From Mycobacterium asiaticum DSM 44297 (lineage in GTDB: Bacteria > Actinomycetota > Actinomycetes > Mycobacteriales > Mycobacteriaceae), in NCBI RefSeq assembly GCF_000613245.1, contig NZ_HG964937.1, positions 892,122 through 956,121 on the forward strand: a stretch of DNA of 64,000 bases. Reading direction: 5' to 3'. The translations under genes and the position numbers were made by a program. The notes beneath the pieces are model-generated. The model did no database searches. It was not told where the DNA came from and was given only the letters and a program-made list of their open reading frames with translations. Shown one piece after another: positions 60,741 through 64,000 of this stretch (positions within the stretch are counted from its first letter, which is position 1; each line of letters begins with the position of its first letter).

Positions 60741-62252
60741 ATGACTTCGCGGCTCCGGGTCCGGCGTCCGGGCACCCGGTTCGGTCCCTATGAACTGCGG
60801 TCGCTGATCGGCAGCGGTGGGATGGGCGAGGTGTACCGGGCCTACGACACATCCAAGGGCCGGATGGTTGCACTCAAGTTGCTGCGCGCCGACCTGGCCG
60901 CGGACCCCGGGTTTCAGGAGCGCTTTCGGCGCGAGTGTGAACTGGCCGCCCGGTTGCAGGAGCCGCATGTCATCCCGGTGCACGACTTCGGCCGGATCGA
61001 CGGGGTGTTGTTCATCGACATGCGCCTGGTCGAGGGCGAAACGCTACGGGACCTGCTGCAGGCGCGCGGTGCGCTGGATCCCGCACAGACGGCGGCGATC
61101 ATCGCTCAGGTCGCCTCCGCGCTGGATGCCGCGCACGCCGACGGGCTGGTGCACCGTGATGTGAAGCCGGAGAACGTGCTGCTGACAGCCGATCATTTCG
61201 CCTACCTGGCCGACTTCGGCATCGCTCGTAGCAGTGCTGATCCGCGGGTGACGGCGGGCGGTTGGCTGATGGGGTCGTGCGCCTACATGGCACCGGAGCG
61301 ATTCAGCGACGGCTGGGTGGGGCCGCAGACCGACGTGTACTCGCTGACGTGCGTGCTCTACGAGTGCCTCACCGGCCAGCCGCCTTTCGAACATGCCGAA
61401 ATCCAGCAGTTGATCAGCGCGCACATGCTCTCGGTGCCGCCCCGCCCCAGCATCATGCGCCGAGGGATCGATCGGGCTTTCGACGGGATCGTCGCCACCG
61501 GCCTGGCCAAGCAACCCGCGGCTCGATTCAGCTCGGCGGGGGAACTGGCGATGGCGGTGCGCGAGGCCGCAGGTTCCGGGCTGGCGCCGGCACCGGCCCC
61601 GCCCCCAGTGCCCACAGCGAGACCGGGGCCGACGCCGGGTCCGACACCGGGGCAACCGGTGCGGACCAGGCCGTTCCCGGTCAGCTACGAGAATCCGAAC
61701 GACACCGGATACAGTCCATACCCGCCATCGCGGTCCCAACCCGTCCCGCGTCGCGCGCGGGATTTGGGTCGCATGCCGGTGCTGGTCGGTGGCGTCGCGG
61801 CCGCCATGTTGGTGGTGGCGGCGGTACTGGCGGTTGTATTGGCCGTTGGCAATCGGCCCACGCGCGACGTCGCGGCACCGGCACCCCAGCCGCCGACGGC
61901 GTCGCCGACCCCCGCCCTGTCACAGCCGGTCGACGGCGCCGACGGGTTGGGCTTCATCGGCCATCCGGCGCGGTGCGACGCCGGAAACCCGCCGGCCGCG
62001 GTGCTGCGAACCGCGCAGTCGCTGGCCGTGATCTGCCAGGCCGGCCCGGACAGCTTCTACTACCGCGGTGAGCGCATCCGGGACGGCGCCAACATCGAAC
62101 TCGCCAACGCGGTGCGGTCGTCCGGCGGCTTCGACGTGACCAACCCCGCCAACGGTGTCCGCTACGAGGTTCGTCCGCAACGACTCACCATCCGCAGCGG
62201 CGGTCACGTCGACTCGGCCGAACCCGTGCTGCAGTACGCCGTGGCCAAGTGA
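60741..62252 (+). CDS. serine/threonine protein kinase, Pkn type with extracellular domain
   Basis: 503 residues from the ATG at 60741 (GAGAAAGGA upstream). The kinase domain is about 17-275: SGGMGEV, Lys46, Asp140 in HRDVKPEN, Asp158 in DFG. A Pro-rich linker (280-335), one membrane helix (346-370) and an outer domain of about 130 residues follow, with two cysteines (DAGNP and VICQAGP regions). The outer domain resembles the C-terminal part of PknE/PknF-class kinases in layout only. The second receptor kinase in the window. Confidence 0.93.
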   Translation: MTSRLRVRRPGTRFGPYELRSLIGSGGMGEVYRAYDTSKGRMVALKLLRADLAADPGFQERFRRECELAARLQEPHVIPVHDFGRIDGVLFIDMRLVEGETLRDLLQARGALDPAQTAAIIAQVASALDAAHADGLVHRDVKPENVLLTADHFAYLADFGIARSSADPRVTAGGWLMGSCAYMAPERFSDGWVGPQTDVYSLTCVLYECLTGQPPFEHAEIQQLISAHMLSVPPRPSIMRRGIDRAFDGIVATGLAKQPAARFSSAGELAMAVREAAGSGLAPAPAPPPVPTARPGPTPGPTPGQPVRTRPFPVSYENPNDTGYSPYPPSRSQPVPRRARDLGRMPVLVGGVAAAMLVVAAVLAVVLAVGNRPTRDVAAPAPQPPTASPTPALSQPVDGADGLGFIGHPARCDAGNPPAAVLRTAQSLAVICQAGPDSFYYRGERIRDGANIELANAVRSSGGFDVTNPANGVRYEVRPQRLTIRSGGHVDSAEPVLQYAVAK

Positions 62253-62269
62253 GCCAATAGCGCGCGTGC

Positions 62270-63649
62270 TCAACCCGCGCCGAAGACCACGCCCGGGTTG
62301 AGGATGCCGACCGGGTCGAAGCTCTGCTTGATCCGGCGCATCAGCGCGACCTTGGCCGGGTCCTCGAGTTTGAGATAGTACGGCGTCTTGGCCCGGCCGA
62401 GCCCGTGTTCCCCGGAGATTGCTCCACCCAATTCCATTGCCAGGGCGAAGATCTCGGTCATCAACTGCTTGCGCTTGGCGGTATCCTTGAGCAGGATTGC
62501 CAGGTGCACGTTGCCGTCACCGGCGTGTCCGCAGCCGGCTGCCGCGCCGCCGGCCGCCGCCGCCAGATCCCGTGCGGCATTGAGGAACTTGGGCATCGCT
62601 GACCTCGGCACCACAGTGTCGATGATGTCGTCCGCACCGACCGCCTTGGCCGTCCAGAATGCCTTCTCGCGTGCCTCGACCAGCCGGCGGGCCGCACTAC
62701 CTTCGAGCACATAAGCATCCGCGGCACCCAACTCGGCGAGCAGCTCACCGGTGCGCTCGACGTCTTCGTCGAGCCGGTCCGACGTCCTGCCCTCAAGGGC
62801 CACAACGAGATAGGCTGCACAACTGTCCCGGATGCGATCCGGAATGCCTAGTTCGAGGTTCTGGGTGTGCACCAGGCCGGCCATGGTCATGTTGTCGAGG
62901 TATTCGAGTATGTAGGGGGCGAGTCCGCTGGCAAGGATGGCGGGTACCGCGGTCATGACCTGGTCGAAGTCGGCGAACGGGGCAAGCACGGTGGCGCTGT
63001 GGGCCGCCCGCGGATGGAGCTTGACGATGACCTCGGTGGCCAACGCCAGGGTGCCTTCGGAGCCGATGATCAGCTGGGTCAGGTCGTAACCCGTTGACAC
63101 CTTTGCGATTTTGCCACCGGTTCGGATGATCTCACCGGTCGGCAGCACCGCCTGCAGGCCAAGCACGTTGTGTCGCGCGACCCCATACTTGACCGCGCGC
63201 ATGCCGCCTGCGTTTGTTCCGACGTTGCCGCCGACACTGGAGGACAGCTCGCCGGGATACACCATGTAGCGAAGTCCGAATTCGTCGGTCGCCGCGTCGA
63301 GTTCGGTCAGCGTCACTCCCGGCTGGACCACGGCGACCTGGTTGGTGGTGTCGACTTCCAGCACCGCGTTCATCCGCTCGAAGGAGATCAGCAACCCGCC
63401 GGCCTCGGGCCGCGCCGCCCCGGACAGGCCGCAGCCCGAGCCGCGCGCCGTCACCGGGATGGTGTGTTCTGCGGCGGTCTTGAGCAGTTGGGCGACTTCC
63501 TCGGCGCTGGCCGGCTTGGCCACATACGCCGGCGCCTGCGGTGGTTGTGTCAGCTCTTCGTCGTGGGAGTAATCCTCCGGGATCGAATCGCCGGTCAGCA
63601 GGTTGTTCTCGCCCACGATTTTTGCGAACCGCGCCGTCATGTCACTCAT
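62270..63649 (-). CDS. FAD-linked oxidase (lactate/glycolate dehydrogenase type, GlcD)
   Basis: 459 residues, the length of M. tuberculosis Rv2280 (memory). The FAD_binding_4 domain is VTARGSGCGLSGAARPEAGG, PGELSSSVGGNVGTNAGGMRAVKYG and GGKIAKVSTGYDLTQLIIGSEG; the C-terminal domain has CGHAGDGNVHLAIL and SGEHGLGRAKTPYY. It oxidises a 2-hydroxy acid such as D-lactate or D-2-hydroxyglutarate. It is not adjacent to an obvious operon partner. Confidence 0.92.
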   Translation of the reverse strand: MSDMTARFAKIVGENNLLTGDSIPEDYSHDEELTQPPQAPAYVAKPASAEEVAQLLKTAAEHTIPVTARGSGCGLSGAARPEAGGLLISFERMNAVLEVDTTNQVAVVQPGVTLTELDAATDEFGLRYMVYPGELSSSVGGNVGTNAGGMRAVKYGVARHNVLGLQAVLPTGEIIRTGGKIAKVSTGYDLTQLIIGSEGTLALATEVIVKLHPRAAHSATVLAPFADFDQVMTAVPAILASGLAPYILEYLDNMTMAGLVHTQNLELGIPDRIRDSCAAYLVVALEGRTSDRLDEDVERTGELLAELGAADAYVLEGSAARRLVEAREKAFWTAKAVGADDIIDTVVPRSAMPKFLNAARDLAAAAGGAAAGCGHAGDGNVHLAILLKDTAKRKQLMTEIFALAMELGGAISGEHGLGRAKTPYYLKLEDPAKVALMRRIKQSFDPVGILNPGVVFGAG

Positions 63650-63703
63650 CGGCCTGCCCTTCTCGCCACTTGTGCGCGGTTCACTTTACGTTCGCACACG
63701 CCC

Positions 63704-64000
63704 CTACGGTGTGAAGGTGACCGGCAGCTTGCCCAGGCCGGTCATGCTCGGGTTGCCCAAGTATTGGCGAACGCCATCGAGATCTACTCGGTAGTCCGGG
63801 ATCCGGTCGAGGACCGCCTTGACCATGACCTCGGACATCGTTCTGGCCAAATGCGATCCGATGCACCGATGGGGTCCGAGACCGAAGGCGAGATGGCGAT
63901 TAGGCGAGCGGTCCAGGACGATCTCGTCGGGTCTGTCGAACTCGGTCTCGTCGTGGTTGGCGGCGAGCCAGCTGATGATTACGCGGTCGTTGCGCCGGAG
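63704..64000 (-). CDS. cytochrome P450 (C-terminal part; 5' end outside window)
   Basis: The last 98 residues are visible: RRNDRVIISWLAANHDETEF, heme motif FGLGPHRCIGSHLAR, and the end LPVTFTP. A class I bacterial P450; the helices upstream of the heme loop are beyond the edge. Subfamily not assignable. Confidence 0.9.
   Translation of the reverse strand, partial: LRRNDRVIISWLAANHDETEFDRPDEIVLDRSPNRHLAFGLGPHRCIGSHLARTMSEVMVKAVLDRIPDYRVDLDGVRQYLGNPSMTGLGKLPVTFTP

Noticed and set aside
1..64000. tRNA, rRNA, insertion sequence or prophage
   Set aside because: No T-loop/anticodon pattern, transposase, integrase or phage gene was seen in the gaps or genes.

Overview
The window is high-GC actinobacterial DNA and almost certainly comes from a slow-growing Mycobacterium. 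Genes are dense, with many ATGA/GTGA start-stop overlaps and GTG starts, and there are very many lipid- and ring-degrading oxidoreductases, TetR/IclR/PadR regulators, PASTA-less PknB-type kinases and lipoproteins. From memory of M. tuberculosis, the right half resembles the Rv2280-Rv2294 region read in reverse: FAD-linked dehydrogenase (Rv2280-like), DUF5685 protein (Rv2286c-like), Na+/H+ antiporter (Rv2287-like), sseB (Rv2291), a secreted nucleosidase-like protein (Rv2293c-like) and a PatB-type aminotransferase (Rv2294-like). Blocks of accessory metabolism are inserted between these landmarks. No tRNA, rRNA, insertion sequence or CRISPR array was seen.

Region by region. 1-6244 (minus) is a fatty-acid-like catabolic operon: acyl-CoA synthetase, enoyl-CoA hydratase, two overlapping acyl-CoA dehydrogenases, a SnoaL-like protein, an SDR and an HSL-type hydrolase. 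6304-9074 (plus) is a Baeyer-Villiger monooxygenase broken by two compensating frameshifts, followed by an SDR. 9548-12239 (minus) is an IclR-HSL hydrolase-Dabb-Dabb operon with a palindromic operator. 12383-19912 looks like a ring-cleavage module: KstD-like flavoprotein, HsaC-like extradiol dioxygenase (frameshifted), HsaA-like hydroxylase, a second Baeyer-Villiger monooxygenase, two SDRs and a SnoaL-like protein. 19909-23556 (minus) is the most unusual locus: a 644-residue protein joining a cysteine-dioxygenase-like cupin, a possible caspase/CHAT-like His-Cys domain and a SAM methyltransferase, followed by a MurI-type racemase homologue and a C-C hydrolase. Its upstream region carries three 11-bp-phased heptamer repeats. 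23790-27655 holds a bicupin and an adenylyl cyclase-ATPase-TPR regulator.

27701-36822 mixes a VOC protein, two DoxX/DUF417-like membrane proteins, SDRs, an SRPBCC protein, a Ser/Thr kinase, a second HsaA-like oxidoreductase, cysQ, and a PadR/membrane-protein pair with an operator. 36832-49441 holds the PatB-type lyase, three paralogous DAPDH/DapB-like dehydrogenases, an SDR, a luciferase-like monooxygenase-P450 pair, a hydrolase, an M23 lipoprotein, the Rv2293c-like protein and sseB. 49452-54766 has a secreted small protein, then two regulated oxidation units (TetR/LLM/P450 and TetR/FAD monooxygenase), each with a candidate operator. 54812-64000 holds the antiporter, the Cys-tailed DUF5685 protein, a chagasin-like lipoprotein, a DsbA-like protein, a third HsaA-like oxidoreductase (frameshifted) with its TetR, a second Ser/Thr kinase, the FAD-linked dehydrogenase and the end of a P450.

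Five single-base indels interrupt four otherwise intact genes, and a sixth is suspected. Most lie in short G/C runs. Either the assembly carries residual homopolymer errors or these accessory genes are decaying; every frameshifted call below should be read with that in mind.
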